The notes beneath the pieces are model-generated. The model ran no database searches. It was not told where the DNA came from and saw nothing but the letters and a program-made list of their open reading frames with translations. DNA of 64,000 nucleotides, taken from assembly GCA_016875395.1 (NCBI GenBank), contig VGRF01000009.1:1-64000 (forward strand), written 5' to 3'. Position numbers and translations under genes: made by a program. Shown here one piece after another: positions 25,534 to 33,230 of the stretch; the first letter of the stretch is position 1, and each line of letters opens with the position of its first letter. The stretch is from Deltaproteobacteria bacterium. Lineage in GTDB: Bacteria > Myxococcota_A > UBA9160 > UBA6930.

Positions 25534-26797
25534 ATGCTCGCGCGCGCCGTCGTGTTCACGTGCATGGCAGCGCTCGCGAGCGCGGAGACGGCGGCCGCGT
25601 CGGAGGCGACTCCGGCGCGGCCGCTCGCTTGCCTCGCGGTGGAGTCCGGCGCGCGGCTTCAGGCTGCACTCGACGCAGCGCAGCCCGGCGATGCGCTCTG
25701 TCTCGCGCCCGGCGAATACGCCGGTCCGCTCGTCGTCGCAAAGCGCATCACGCTCTGGGGTCCGCGATCCGCGAGCGTCGTCACGCGCGGGGTGGGCAGC
25801 ACGATCCGCGTCACCGGCGCGGGCGCCTCATTGCTCGGCTTTCGCGTCGACGGCAGTGGCTCGCGCTTCGAGCGTGCGGACGCGGCGGTGCGAGTCGAGG
25901 CCGACGACGTTCGCGTCGAGCGCCTCGCGATCGAGAACGCGCTGTTCGGAATCCTCGCGGAGCGCGCGAATCGCCTGCGCATCGCGCACAACGATGTCGC
26001 CGGCATCGCGACGACCGCGCTGGGCCTACGCGGCGACGCGATCCGGCTTTGGGAGGTGCGGCACTCGCGCGTCGAAGGCAATCGCGTGCGCGACGCGCGC
26101 GACATCGTCGCCTGGTACGCGCCTGGCAACTCGTTCGTCGCGAACGAGATCGAGCGCGGCCGCTACGGCATGCACTTCATGTACAGCCACGATTGCCGGG
26201 TCGAGCGCAATCGCTTCGATCGCAACGTGGTGGGCGTGTTCGTGATGTACAGCCGCGGCGTCGAGATCGTCGGGAACGAGATGCTGCGCGCGGGGGGGCG
26301 CCGCGGGCATGGGAATCGGCGCGAAGGAGTCGGGCCTGCTCGTGATCGATGGCAACCGGCTCGTCGGAAACACCATCGGCGTCTACCTCGACCAGAGCCC
26401 GCTCGACCCGCGCGAAGAAAATCGCATCGAACGCAACGTCATCGCCGGCCACGACCGCGCGATCGTGATCCACGGCGGCTCTGCGCGGAACCACCTCGTT
26501 GCGAACGAGCTGCGCGCCAACGACGTGCAGGTGGCGCTCGAAGGCGGCGGCAACGCGCGCGCCGCAGAGTGGCGTGGGAATTACGACGACTATCGCGGCT
26601 ACGACCTCGATCGCGACGGCATCGGCGACCTGCCGCACGAGCAGCGCAGCCTCGCGGCGGCGTGGACGCAGCGCGCGCCCGCGCTCGCGCTCTTCCGCGG
26701 CACGCCGGCGCTCGCACTTGCAGAGTGGCTCGGCGAGACCGTGCCGCTGTTCCGCCCCGAGACGCTCTTCGTCGACGAGACGCCCCGTGCGCATTGA
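25534..26797 (+). CDS. nosD: NosD periplasmic maturation protein, with one frameshift
   Basis: NosD is a periplasmic right-handed beta-helix protein needed with NosF and NosY for copper-site assembly in NosZ. It has a signal peptide (MLARAVVFTCMAALASAETA), then parallel beta-helix repeats such as RLRIAHNDVAGI, NSFVANEIERGRYGMHFMYS and VVGVFVMYSRGVEIVGNEML. Near 26291-26297 a run of seven G shifts the frame. With six G the sequence reads LRAGGAAGMGIGAKESGLLV, exactly the NosD pattern. The corrected protein is about 420 residues, ending in NYDDYRGYDLDRDGIGDLPH and a C-terminal segment. It starts 7 nt after the nosZ stop and its tail overlaps nosF. Confidence 0.88.
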
Positions 26798-27671
26798 GGC
26801 GCGCGACGTGCGCAAACGCTTCGGCGCCACTGCCGCGCTGCAGGGCGTGTCGTTCGCGGTCGAGCCCGGCGCGCGCGTGGCGCTGATCGGCCCCAACGGG
26901 TCGGGCAAGTCGACGCTGAACCGCGCGCTGCTCGGGCTGCTTCGCTGCGAAGGCGAGCTGCGCGTCGACTCGCGCGACCCCGCACGCGAGCGAGCGCACC
27001 TCGCACGCGAGATCGCCTACGTGCCGCAGGCCGCGCCGCAGCTCGCGGCGAGCGCGGGCGAGGTGGTCGCTGCGGTGTGCGGGGTGCGCGGCATCGCGGG
27101 CTCACGCGTGGATGCGCTTGCGCAGCGGCTTGGGCTCACGCTCGGCGAGATCGCCGCGCGCCCGTTCCGCGGACTCTCGGGCGGGATGAAGCAGAAGCTG
27201 CTCGTCGCGCTCGCGCTCGCAGCTTCGCCGCGCTTGCTGGTGCTCGACGAGCCGACCGGCAGCCTCGACGCCGAGAGCCGCGCGCGCGTGCTCGAGGCGA
27301 TCGCCGAGCAGCCGCGCGAGACCACGCTCGTGCTGTGCTCGCATCGCCTCGAAGAAGTGCGCCAGCTCGCGAGCGAGGTGCTGGTGCTGGAAGAGGGCCG
27401 CGTCGCGCGGCGCGGCGCGCTGAGCGACTACCTCGACGACACGCTCGTGAGCGTCCTCGACGTGACCCTCGCCGCGCCGCCGAAGGGCGAGGCCGAGTTG
27501 ATCGCGCGCGGCTTCAAGCCACTCGGCGAGGGGCGCTACTCGCGGCTCGCGTCGCGGCGCGAGAAGGCGCGCGTCGTGGCCGAGCTCGCACAGCTGTTAG
27601 GCGCGCAGCTCGGCGACCTCGAGGTGCGCGACGTCGAGCACGGCACGGCTGCGGAGCCGCGCGATGCGTGA
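26787..27671 (+). CDS. nosF: NosF ABC-transporter ATPase
   Basis: This 294-residue ABC ATPase has Walker A GPNGSGKST (35-43), signature LSGGMKQK (about 131-138), Walker B LLVLDEPTGSLD and the switch His in LCSHRLEEVR. The start is a GTG at 26787 overlapping the last 11 nt of nosD; the frame is open further upstream but is the shadow of nosD. In the Nos system this cytoplasmic ATPase works with the NosY permease and NosD to deliver a sulfur species for the CuZ site. The C-terminal 70 residues after the ATPase core are the usual NosF tail. It overlaps nosL by 8 nt, giving a tightly coupled operon. Confidence 0.9.
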   Translation: MRIEARDVRKRFGATAALQGVSFAVEPGARVALIGPNGSGKSTLNRALLGLLRCEGELRVDSRDPARERAHLAREIAYVPQAAPQLAASAGEVVAAVCGVRGIAGSRVDALAQRLGLTLGEIAARPFRGLSGGMKQKLLVALALAASPRLLVLDEPTGSLDAESRARVLEAIAEQPRETTLVLCSHRLEEVRQLASEVLVLEEGRVARRGALSDYLDDTLVSVLDVTLAAPPKGEAELIARGFKPLGEGRYSRLASRREKARVVAELAQLLGAQLGDLEVRDVEHGTAAEPRDA

Positions 27672-28092
27672 GCGCGCGCTGCGACTGCTGGCGCTCGCGG
27701 GGGTGCTCGCCGTGCTCGGCGCCGCCGCGTGGTGGCTCGCGCGCCCGAGCGAGGGGCCGGCGCCCGTCGCCTACGACCGCGTCGCGTGCGCGCACTGCCG
27801 CATGCTCGTCTCGGAGCCGCGCTTCGCGGCGCAGCTGCGGCGCGGCACGGGCGAAGTGCTCTTCTACGACGACCCGGGCTGCTTGTTGTTGCACCGCCTG
27901 CAGCTTGCCGACCCCGAGTCGCACGCCTGGTTCCACGACTCGCGCAGCGATCGCTGGCTGGACGACGAGGCGGTCGCGTTCCTGCGCGTTGCCGAGTCGC
28001 CGATGGGCTACGGCTTCGCGGCAGTTCCGCGGGACACCGAGGGCGCCGAGGATGGCGGAGCAGCGCTCGCGCACATCGAGTCGGGCCGATGA
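27664..28092 (+). CDS. nosL: NosL-like copper chaperone
   Basis: This 142-residue protein has an N-terminal hydrophobic anchor (ALRLLALAGVLAVLGAAAWW) and the copper-binding motif CAHCRM with Cys42, Cys45 and Met47. This is followed by LVSEPRFAAQL and LFYDDPGCLL, the conserved NosL pattern. NosL carries Cu(I) to NosZ in the periplasm. Members are usually lipoproteins; here I see a membrane anchor but no lipobox cysteine. It starts inside the end of nosF and its stop overlaps the nosY start (ATGA at 28089-28092), showing full translational coupling. Confidence 0.86.
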   Translation: MRERALRLLALAGVLAVLGAAAWWLARPSEGPAPVAYDRVACAHCRMLVSEPRFAAQLRRGTGEVLFYDDPGCLLLHRLQLADPESHAWFHDSRSDRWLDDEAVAFLRVAESPMGYGFAAVPRDTEGAEDGGAALAHIESGR

Positions 28093-28931
28093 GCGCGGCG
28101 CCCGCCGACTTCCTCGCGATGGCGCGGCTCGACGCCGCGGAGCTGCGGCGCTCGCGCTGGCCGCTCTTCAGCCTCGCGCTCTACGCCGCGCTCGCCGCGG
28201 GCTTCGTCTACTTCGGCATGCGCGAGTCGAGCGTGGTCGCGTTCACCGGCATGGGCCGCGTGCTGTTCTCGCTCAGCCACGCGCTCGTGTTCTTCCTGCC
28301 GCTGCTCGCGCTCGGCGTCACGGGGCAGGCGATCAATCGCGCGCGCGAGGACGGCTCGCTCGAGCTGTGGATGAGCCTGCCCGTGCGCCGCGGCAGCTAC
28401 CTCGCCGCAGTCACCGGCGTGCGCGCGCTCGCGCTGATCGTGCCGGCGCTCGTCGCCTTCGCCGCGCTCGCCGCGATCGGACGCTTCGCCTTCGCGCAGC
28501 CGGTGCCGTGGCAGTTCCTCGCGCGCAGTGCCGCGATCAGCACGTGCTTGCTGCTCGCGTACGCGGCCCTCGGTGTCGCGATCTCCGCGGCGGCGCGCAC
28601 GCAGGCGCGCGCGCTGGCGGGCTGGCTGCTCGCGTGGCTCGCCTCCGTCGCGCTGCTCGACTTCGGGTTGATCGCGGTGCTGCTCCACACCGCACTCCCG
28701 CCGCGCCTCGTGTTCTTCCTCGCCGCGCTGAACCCGGTCGAGTGCGCGCGCCTCGCGCTGCTCTCGGGCGCGCAGCCCGATCTCGCGACGCTCGGGCCCG
28801 TCGGCTTCTACCTCGCCTCGGAGCTCGGGCCGAGCTTGTTGTTCGCGCTCGGCCTCGCCTGGCCGCTCGCCTTCGGCGCGCTCGCCTTCGCGTATGCGTG
28901 GCGGGCGTTCGGCCGGGATGACTTGATCTAG
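28089..28931 (+). CDS. nosY: NosY ABC-2 permease
   Basis: This 280-residue membrane protein has about six hydrophobic segments and the ABC-2/NosY elements INRAREDGSLELWMSLPVRR after helix 2 and LNPVECARLALLSGAQPDL before the last helices. It partners with the NosF ATPase. ATG 28089 overlaps the NosL stop; the frame upstream is a shadow of nosL. In the known NosDFY complex the permease signals through NosD for CuZ maturation. A TAGGAGG ribosome site sits just at its end and serves the next gene. Confidence 0.9.
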   Translation: MSAAPADFLAMARLDAAELRRSRWPLFSLALYAALAAGFVYFGMRESSVVAFTGMGRVLFSLSHALVFFLPLLALGVTGQAINRAREDGSLELWMSLPVRRGSYLAAVTGVRALALIVPALVAFAALAAIGRFAFAQPVPWQFLARSAAISTCLLLAYAALGVAISAAARTQARALAGWLLAWLASVALLDFGLIAVLLHTALPPRLVFFLAALNPVECARLALLSGAQPDLATLGPVGFYLASELGPSLLFALGLAWPLAFGALAFAYAWRAFGRDDLI

Positions 28932-28941
28932 GAGGTTCGCA

Positions 28942-29571
28942 ATGGACCGCTGGCTGACTTCCTTGAATCGCGCGCTCGCGACGCCGCTCTCGCTGCGAAC
29001 GCGCCTGCTCGCCCTCGCGCTGCTGGCGCCGCTCGCGCTCGCCGCGTTTGCGCCGCTCTGGACGCTCGAGATGGTGGCGCCGCAGTACCCGAAGGGCCTC
29101 ACGCTCGACATCTATCCCTACACGGTCGAGGGCGACATCCAGGAAGTGAACACGCTGAACCACTACATCGGCATGGCGCGGATCGACCGCGCGGCGCTCT
29201 CCGACCTCGACTGGTTGCCGTTCGCGCTCGGCGTCGCGGCGCTGCTGTTGTTACGGGTCGCGGCGATCGGCGACCTGCGCGCCCTCGTCGATCTCGTCGC
29301 GCTCTACACCTACTTCGGCCTGTTCTCGTTCGCGCGCTTTGCCTACACGCTCTACGTGTTCGGCCACAACCTCGCGCCCGACGCGCCGTTCACGGTCGAG
29401 CCGTTCACCCCCGTGGTCTTCGGCACGGGCCAAGTGGCGAACTTCACGATCACGAGCTTGCCGTCGACCGGGGCACTCGCTCTGAGCGCGATCGGCATTG
29501 CGCTCGTCGGCATGCTGCTCGCCACCGCGGCGTCCGCACTGCGCGGGACGCGCTTGGCGCCCGCGGCGTAG
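28942..29571 (+). CDS. conserved membrane protein of nos clusters, function unknown
   Basis: This 209-residue protein has four to five hydrophobic segments. After the first helix comes a strongly patterned periplasmic stretch, YPKGLTLDIYPYTVEGDIQE, then VNTLNHYIGMARI, rich in Tyr, Asp, Glu, Asn and one His-Tyr pair. Later the FGHNLAPDAPFTVEPFTPVV loop precedes the last helix. I recall similar membrane proteins beside nosY in other atypical nos clusters but cannot name a role. It starts 10 nt after nosY with its own AGGAGG, so it is the last gene of the operon. Candidate roles are copper handling or electron delivery; neither is shown. Confidence 0.7.
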   Translation: MDRWLTSLNRALATPLSLRTRLLALALLAPLALAAFAPLWTLEMVAPQYPKGLTLDIYPYTVEGDIQEVNTLNHYIGMARIDRAALSDLDWLPFALGVAALLLLRVAAIGDLRALVDLVALYTYFGLFSFARFAYTLYVFGHNLAPDAPFTVEPFTPVVFGTGQVANFTITSLPSTGALALSAIGIALVGMLLATAASALRGTRLAPAA

Positions 29572-29622
29572 AAGCGCGCGCCGCGCTGGCGCATGATCGC
29601 GCCTCTTGCGGGAGGAGCGCGC

Positions 29623-30378
29623 ATGAATCCCTTCGATCTCACGGGCCGCGTCGCCGTCGTCACCGGCGCGGGCAAAGGCATCGGCCGCGGCATCGCGCTG
29701 GCGCTCGCGCGCGCGGGCGCCGACGTCGCGCTCGCGGCGCGCAGTGCGAGCGATCTCGAAGAGGTCGCGCGCGAAGCTCGCGCACTCGGCCGCCGCGCCA
29801 TCGCGGTGCCGACCGACGTGACGGACGGCGACCAGCTCGAGCGGCTTGCAACACGCGCGGTCGCCGAGCTCGGCGGCCTCGACGTTTGGGTGAGCAACGC
29901 CGGCGGCCTGCCCGACGCGACGCCGCGCTACCTCACGCGCACGCCGGAAGATCGCTGGGACGCGCAGCTCGATCTCAACCTCAAGTCCGTGTGGGCGAGC
30001 GCCGTGATCGCAGCCAAGCACATGGGCGACAAGGGCGGGGCGATCGTGAACATCTCGTCTCGCGCTGCGCAGGGCGGGGCGCTCAAGAACGGCCCCTACG
30101 CCGCCTCGAAGGCTGCGGTGAACTCGCTCACCGCGACGCTCGCGCTCGAGCTCGCGCCGAAGATCCGCGTGAACGCCGTCGCGCCCGGCCCGATCCCGAC
30201 CGAGAACTTCAACGCGTCGACGAAGTTCCCGGAAGGGAAGCCGCTCGAGAAGCTGTTAGGAGTTCCGCTCGCGCGCCTCGGCACGCCCGACGACATCGGC
30301 AACGCCGTCGTGTTCATGGCGAGCAGTGCTTCGAGCTGGGTGACGGGGCAGTGCCTTTATGTGACGGGCGGGCTGTAA
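29623..30378 (+). CDS. short-chain dehydrogenase/reductase
   Basis: This 251-residue SDR has TGAGKGIG near 14-21, VSNAGG near 88-93, an active-site serine in VNISSRAA and YAASK with the catalytic Tyr and Lys. The end WVTGQCLYVTGGL is the typical SDR C-terminus (usually TG..I.VDGG). Arg after the second strand (ALAARSASDL) suggests NADP. ATG 29623 has GGAGGAG at good spacing; the longer start at 29593 lacks one. It lies 51 nt after the nos operon and is probably separate from it. The 194-nt region 30379-30572 that follows holds weak inverted repeats but no gene. Confidence 0.87.
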   Translation: MNPFDLTGRVAVVTGAGKGIGRGIALALARAGADVALAARSASDLEEVAREARALGRRAIAVPTDVTDGDQLERLATRAVAELGGLDVWVSNAGGLPDATPRYLTRTPEDRWDAQLDLNLKSVWASAVIAAKHMGDKGGAIVNISSRAAQGGALKNGPYAASKAAVNSLTATLALELAPKIRVNAVAPGPIPTENFNASTKFPEGKPLEKLLGVPLARLGTPDDIGNAVVFMASSASSWVTGQCLYVTGGL

Positions 30379-30572
30379 CGCGATCGCGTCGAGCGCGGCG
30401 ACGAGCCTTCCTCGCGCGCAATCGCGGGCACCGTTTCGGCGACTCGCTCCGCAGAGAACGCGTCGGTGCGCGCACGGCAGCAGGGCCTGTCGGCGCCGGG
30501 GTGGGACCTGGTTCGCACGCACAAAGCAGTGCGAATGCGAGGGGGCTCACGAGTCGGGCGTTGCGGCCCCCC

Positions 30573-31355
30573 TCAATGCGATTTTCGCAGGGCATCGATG
30601 TGCGCGTAGCGCTTCGTGGCGGGAGTCACGAGTCGCTTCAGCAGGTGACGCTCGACCTTCGCGAACATTTTCAGCTTCGAGAGAAACGACACTCTCGCCG
30701 GCACGATCTCGGATTGATTCTGCGAGGGGTAGTAGACACTGACGTTGACTTGGCCCAGCTCACCGCAGCTCTCGGTGCGGAGCTCTGCGGGTTTCTCGTC
30801 GAGATCGCCGAGAAGAGCATGCATGCTCTCAGTCACGAGGACGTGTTCCCGCCGCTCGATCGGAACCTTCAGCAACATGTGAGCGAGAATCACGTCCTCG
30901 CCTGAGAGCTTGGTGAACTGCTGCACCTGCGTGAAGACGGCGTTCCCGTGGTGGACGACTGCCTTCATCGAGAGGCGCCCCACCGTCCGGCACGCGTCGC
31001 ACGTGCAGATCCCGCACTCGCTGACGAGCACGGCCTCTCTTTCGCGAAAGGCCGCGAGACTGCGGTGCACCTGGGCGACGATCTCTTGCGCCATCTCTCG
31101 AGTGCTATCCGAGACCGCGTAGAAGAACACGGCGTCGCCTTCCAGCTCCTGCAACACGAGCGGTGGACGAGACTCAGCGATGACTCGCTCGAGCAGCTCG
31201 TCGATGATCCGCTCGGCGTGGATCAGGCTCACCTTGTGGAACTTGATGAAGCGCGTGTACCCGCTGATGTCGAGCAGCACCAGGAATACCTTCTGCAGCT
31301 GTGTCAACGGCGAGTCCTCGGCGATCGCGAGTGGATCGGCGCTCGGTGCCAGCAA
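30573..31355 (-). CDS. DUF2652 family protein (adenylate-cyclase-like fold)
   Basis: This 260-residue protein starts with FLVLLDISGYTRFIKFH and has LQELEGDAVFFYAV, the paired strands of the class-III-cyclase-like domain found in DUF2652 proteins. A cysteine cluster CGICTCDAC (Cys114, 117, 119, 122) follows and may bind a metal. The usual cyclase catalytic residues are not obvious. The C-terminus is polyketide-cyclase/START-like in many relatives. The function is unknown. It is the farthest of three minus-strand genes on the far side of the integron integrase. The 259-nt region 31356-31614 upstream of it contains no supported gene. Confidence 0.72.
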   Translation of the reverse strand: MLAPSADPLAIAEDSPLTQLQKVFLVLLDISGYTRFIKFHKVSLIHAERIIDELLERVIAESRPPLVLQELEGDAVFFYAVSDSTREMAQEIVAQVHRSLAAFREREAVLVSECGICTCDACRTVGRLSMKAVVHHGNAVFTQVQQFTKLSGEDVILAHMLLKVPIERREHVLVTESMHALLGDLDEKPAELRTESCGELGQVNVSVYYPSQNQSEIVPARVSFLSKLKMFAKVERHLLKRLVTPATKRYAHIDALRKSH

Positions 31356-31614
31356 GGTCCGGATGCGTCACGCACCTTATCGCGGTTGATCGGACCTGGG
31401 TGCTCGCAAGCAGACCCTCGTGCAAGCAGTCACCTCAGCACGACGCTACCGGCGGCGCGGTCCGCGTTCGGCTGACAGCTCGGTGCCACGTCGTGCTCGT
31501 GCACAAAAGGTCACTCGTGCGAGCGTGCGCACCGGACTGCGGGAGTCCCCCACTACGCGTGAGGCCGCGGTAGGCGCGACTTCCATCGCCACCAGAGATC
31601 ACCGTGAACGAGCG

Positions 31615-32097
31615 CTATGCCCGCGAGCGGCCCCGCAGCAGCAAGATCCAGCACGCGACGTGACAGACCACGAGCGGCGCACCGGCGAAGACGGGCACGT
31701 ACCACTGCGCGGCCATGTGCTCGATTGCGCCGATCGACGCCGCGTGCGGAAATGCGACGAGCAAGTCCGCCGTGCCGATGACCGTGCACGCCCACGCGAG
31801 CCCGCGCGCTCCGCGCCAGTCGCGCCGCAGCGCGACGAACGCGGCGGCTGCGAGCAGCGCGGTGAGGCTGTCCGCGAGCGCGGTCGGAACCGCGAACTCG
31901 AGGGGCATCCCCGGCGAGAGGTTCGGCACGAGCAGCCCGACGCCGAGCACGCGGAACATCTCCGGTGCGATGAAGAGGCTGAGGCGCGCGTTCGGCGAGA
32001 GCCCCGCGGAGAGCGGCCATAACAAGAAGTAGGTGAGGAGCGACCACGCGAACAGGAACCAGAGGAACTGGAGGACGAAGAACGCGATCGGGGGCAT
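31615..32097 (-). CDS. membrane protein, function unknown
   Basis: The 160-residue product has four or five hydrophobic segments: FFVLQFLWFLFAWSLLTYFL, an amphipathic loop SAGLSPNARLSLFIAPEMFR, ADSLTALLAAAAFVALRR, WACTVIGTADLLVAF and VCHVACWILLLRG. I do not recognise a family with certainty. The start ATG 32097 is the first in frame. On the minus strand it sits downstream of the FMN-binding gene and of an attC-like half-site, so it could be an integron cassette gene, which often encode unknown membrane proteins. No complete attC follows it. Confidence 0.65.
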   Translation of the reverse strand: MPPIAFFVLQFLWFLFAWSLLTYFLLWPLSAGLSPNARLSLFIAPEMFRVLGVGLLVPNLSPGMPLEFAVPTALADSLTALLAAAAFVALRRDWRGARGLAWACTVIGTADLLVAFPHAASIGAIEHMAAQWYVPVFAGAPLVVCHVACWILLLRGRSRA

Positions 32098-32176
32098 TGG
32101 TGCGGCCTCGTTGCGGTGCGCCGGCCGGGCGCTCGCGGAGTATGTCTACCGAGGTACGTCGGTCCGGCCCTCGACT

Positions 32177-32200
32177 GTCAGCTGAAGCGCCTGGTTAGGC
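32177..32200 (-). other. attC-like half-site (R'' and L'') at the end of the FMN-binding gene
   Basis: Read on the minus strand, GCCTAAC (fits RYYYAAC) is followed by CAGGCGCTTCAGCTGAC, the layout of the left half of integron attC sites. The gene's TAA stop lies inside the core. The matching right half with a GTTRRRY core was not found within the next 100 bases, so it is a remnant at best or chance similarity. Confidence 0.4.
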
Positions 32201-32668
32201 CACACCCTCGTTCGAGGACCAATGCCGAGAGATCGGCTTCGTGTCAGGCTGCCAGAAGCGTTCCCAGGACACCCAGAGCGCGCGCTCGACGGAGAGCCGA
32301 AAGACCGGATCGGTCGTCTTGAAGGCGGGGAAGGGAATCGCTGAATGGACTGCGGCACGCTCGGCCGCGTCGGAGACTTCGAGGGCGCGCCCAGCGACCT
32401 GGAACTCCTCGTCCTTCGCTCCGAGGAACGCATGAAGGACGTATCGGCCCGAGGCGCGGAGGTCGGCCGCCTTGGGCGTGTGCGCTCCCGCGCTGATGTA
32501 GAGATGGGCATCGCAGAAGATGGGGCAGACAGGTGAGAGGTGAGGCACGCCATGGGCACCGACGGTGGCGACGAAGCCGATGGCAACTCCGTCTGGCCCG
32601 ACGAGGAGCCTGCGCCCCGCCGCACCGAAGTCGGGAGCGGCCTTGTTGAATTGGGACCAACTCGCCAT
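32195..32668 (-). CDS. pyridoxamine 5'-phosphate oxidase-like FMN-binding protein
   Basis: The 157-residue product has AIGFVATVGAHGVPHLSPVCPI, DAHLYISAGAHTPKAADLRA and SGRYVLHAFLGAKDEEFQVA, the split-barrel flavin-binding pattern. It binds FMN or a related flavin; the substrate is not known. ATG 32668 has AAGAGG upstream. The frame is open up to 33052 but that stretch is arginine-rich shadow. It is the gene nearest to the integron integrase and is divergent from it, the position of a first cassette, and its stop codon lies within an attC-like core. Confidence 0.78.
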   Translation of the reverse strand: MASWSQFNKAAPDFGAAGRRLLVGPDGVAIGFVATVGAHGVPHLSPVCPIFCDAHLYISAGAHTPKAADLRASGRYVLHAFLGAKDEEFQVAGRALEVSDAAERAAVHSAIPFPAFKTTDPVFRLSVERALWVSWERFWQPDTKPISRHWSSNEGVA

Positions 32669-33230
32669 GCGACCCTCTTGGCGCGGCCTGACGTCGAGGC
32701 AACAAGCACGCGGGAGCAAGCGGCGTAGGGCCGCGCTGCGAGGAGAGTACGAAGTGCCACAGTGCGGCCCTAGGCTGCTTGCCGTATCGGGTCCGCTTGA
32801 CCAAATGGGTAGACCGGTAGGCTCCTCCTCGATTCGCTCGATGATCTCGTGCTCGATGATCACGGCTGTCCAACGGCTCGGCAATAAGCTGCCGGCCGCC
32901 GCGAACCTACCACGCGTGCTCCGGAGACCGGCCGCGTGACGACCCCGAACCGGCCGGCCGACGGCCCCGCTCGTTGCACGCCTGACCGACCAGCCTCCGC
33001 CGCGTCGGTCCTCGTTCCGGCCGATTCTCTCCCCACAAACACTGCGGCGCAATGACGTTCTCCTGCGTCGCGGCGTCGTCCGCTGGCGTCTCGCACTCGC
33101 TCTGCAGCCTTTCCTCGCAGCGTTTGTTCTCGCAGCGTTTCAGACGAAAGGCTGCGAGGGCGCGCGTCGGTGATTAGCTTCGCGGATCGCCCCAAAGCGC
33201 CGCGTCGTCCCGCGCGGCGAGGTCGTTGCG
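32669..33230 (-). other. 562-nt non-coding region between FMN-binding gene and integrase
   Basis: No frame in this stretch looks coding: the open frames here are arginine/proline-rich shadows. It should contain the divergent promoters. Near the integrase it holds the inverted and direct repeats annotated at 33104-33155. A GTTGGAC (fits the GTTRRRY core) is present on the minus strand at 32868-32874, which is too weak to call alone. Confidence 0.6.
33104..33155. repeat. inverted plus direct repeats in front of the integrase, candidate attI
   Basis: GCAGCCTTTC (33104-33113) pairs with GAAAGGCTGC (33146-33155). Between them are two exact copies of CTCGCAGCGTTT (33114-33125 and 33129-33140), 15 bp apart. 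The cluster ends 75 bp before the integrase start. In integrons attI contains extra integrase-binding direct repeats at this position, but no clear GTTRRRY simple site was found next to them. Confidence 0.5.

Noticed and set aside
30379-30572. Inverted repeats (TTCGCAC/GTGCGAA and GAGGGGGC/GCCCCCCTC) as terminators
   Set aside because: Stems are short or imperfect, with long loops and no clear T tract in the right place.
32868-32874. GTTGGAC on the minus strand as an attI or attC core
   Set aside because: A single GTTRRRY match in several hundred bases is expected by chance and lacks flanking repeats.
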